From contig JAZNLO010000030.1 of NCBI GenBank assembly GCA_045579085.1, positions 4,896 to 68,895 on the forward strand: a DNA stretch of 64,000 bases, given 5' to 3'. A program made the translations under genes and the position numbers. How positions within the stretch are numbered: position 1 is the first letter of the stretch; each line of letters opens with the position of its first letter. The notes beneath the pieces are model-generated. The model searched no databases. It had not been told where the DNA came from and saw only the letters and a program-made list of their open reading frames with translations. Below are positions 63,953 to 64,000 of this stretch, piece by piece. Origin of the DNA: RGIG2206 sp045579085. GTDB taxonomy: Bacteria; Bacillota; Clostridia; Oscillospirales; Acutalibacteraceae.

Positions 63953-64000
63953 GCTTATATTATAGAGTTTAGCACATAAAAACAGCCATCGCGTTAGGCA

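Noticed and set aside
1..64000. CRISPR array or toxin-antitoxin locus
   Set aside because: No regularly spaced repeats, cas genes or recognisable toxin-antitoxin pairs were seen.

Overview
The window looks like chromosomal DNA from an anaerobic, endospore-forming Firmicute of class Clostridia, probably a gut Oscillospirales/Ruminococcaceae-type organism. This rests on gene content and order, not on a database search: spoIIE, the miaB-ylbF-mutS-mutL order, a sepF-ylmH-divIVA division cluster, a split transketolase, a flavodiiron-flavin reductase-rubredoxin fusion, and Gram-positive Shine-Dalgarno sites with sigma-A type promoters.

Layout. (1) 1-16420, + strand: one long housekeeping run. It holds a HAD phosphatase, miaB, a YlbF-family gene with a Cys-rich tail, mutS, mutL, miaA, an orphan HlyD-like adaptor, a YggS-type PLP protein, sepF, ylmH, divIVA, ileS, lspA and an RluD-type pseudouridine synthase. 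Many genes overlap or sit within 30 nt. (2) 16500-24000: two transketolase subunits, CCA-adding enzyme, DUF5662, an NAD synthetase whose glutaminase Cys appears to be replaced, DUF2752, YaiI/YqxD and an SDR. (3) 24060-28940: a complete Liv-type ABC transporter (binding lipoprotein, two permeases, two ATPases). (4) 28960-42440: an orphan PTS IIC-like protein, TPP riboswitch with thiT, galT, a lipoprotein, a DtxR-type regulator, sbcC/sbcD, DUF896, putP, a TetR regulator diverging from a multidomain flavodiiron protein. (5) 42490-50770: metY-metA, a lipoprotein, argG-argH, tRNA-Ser(CGA) with a broken partial copy beside it, an ECF S component next to coaX. (6) 50818-52206: an NSS-family Na+ symporter. 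(7) 52396-58874: a compact phage head and DNA-packaging cassette. (8) 59095-63952: spoIIE, yebC and a large secreted lipoprotein.

The standout region is the phage cassette. Terminase small and large subunits, portal, protease, major capsid and four small connector-type genes are all intact, run in canonical order, and stop at a strong terminator. No integrase, repressor, replication, tape-measure, tail-fibre or lysis gene is present. It lies between an amino-acid symporter and spoIIE. It could be a prophage remnant, a head-only domesticated particle, or a helper-dependent packaging element. Other points worth a second look are the NadE active-site change, the interrupted tRNA-Ser copy, the Cys-rich YlbF protein beside MiaB, and a palindrome on the tetR promoter.

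Regulation visible in the sequence includes a TPP riboswitch with its own terminator, many near-consensus promoters with 16-18 nt spacing, bidirectional terminators at nearly every convergent junction, and a stem-loop between the Liv binding-protein and permease genes.
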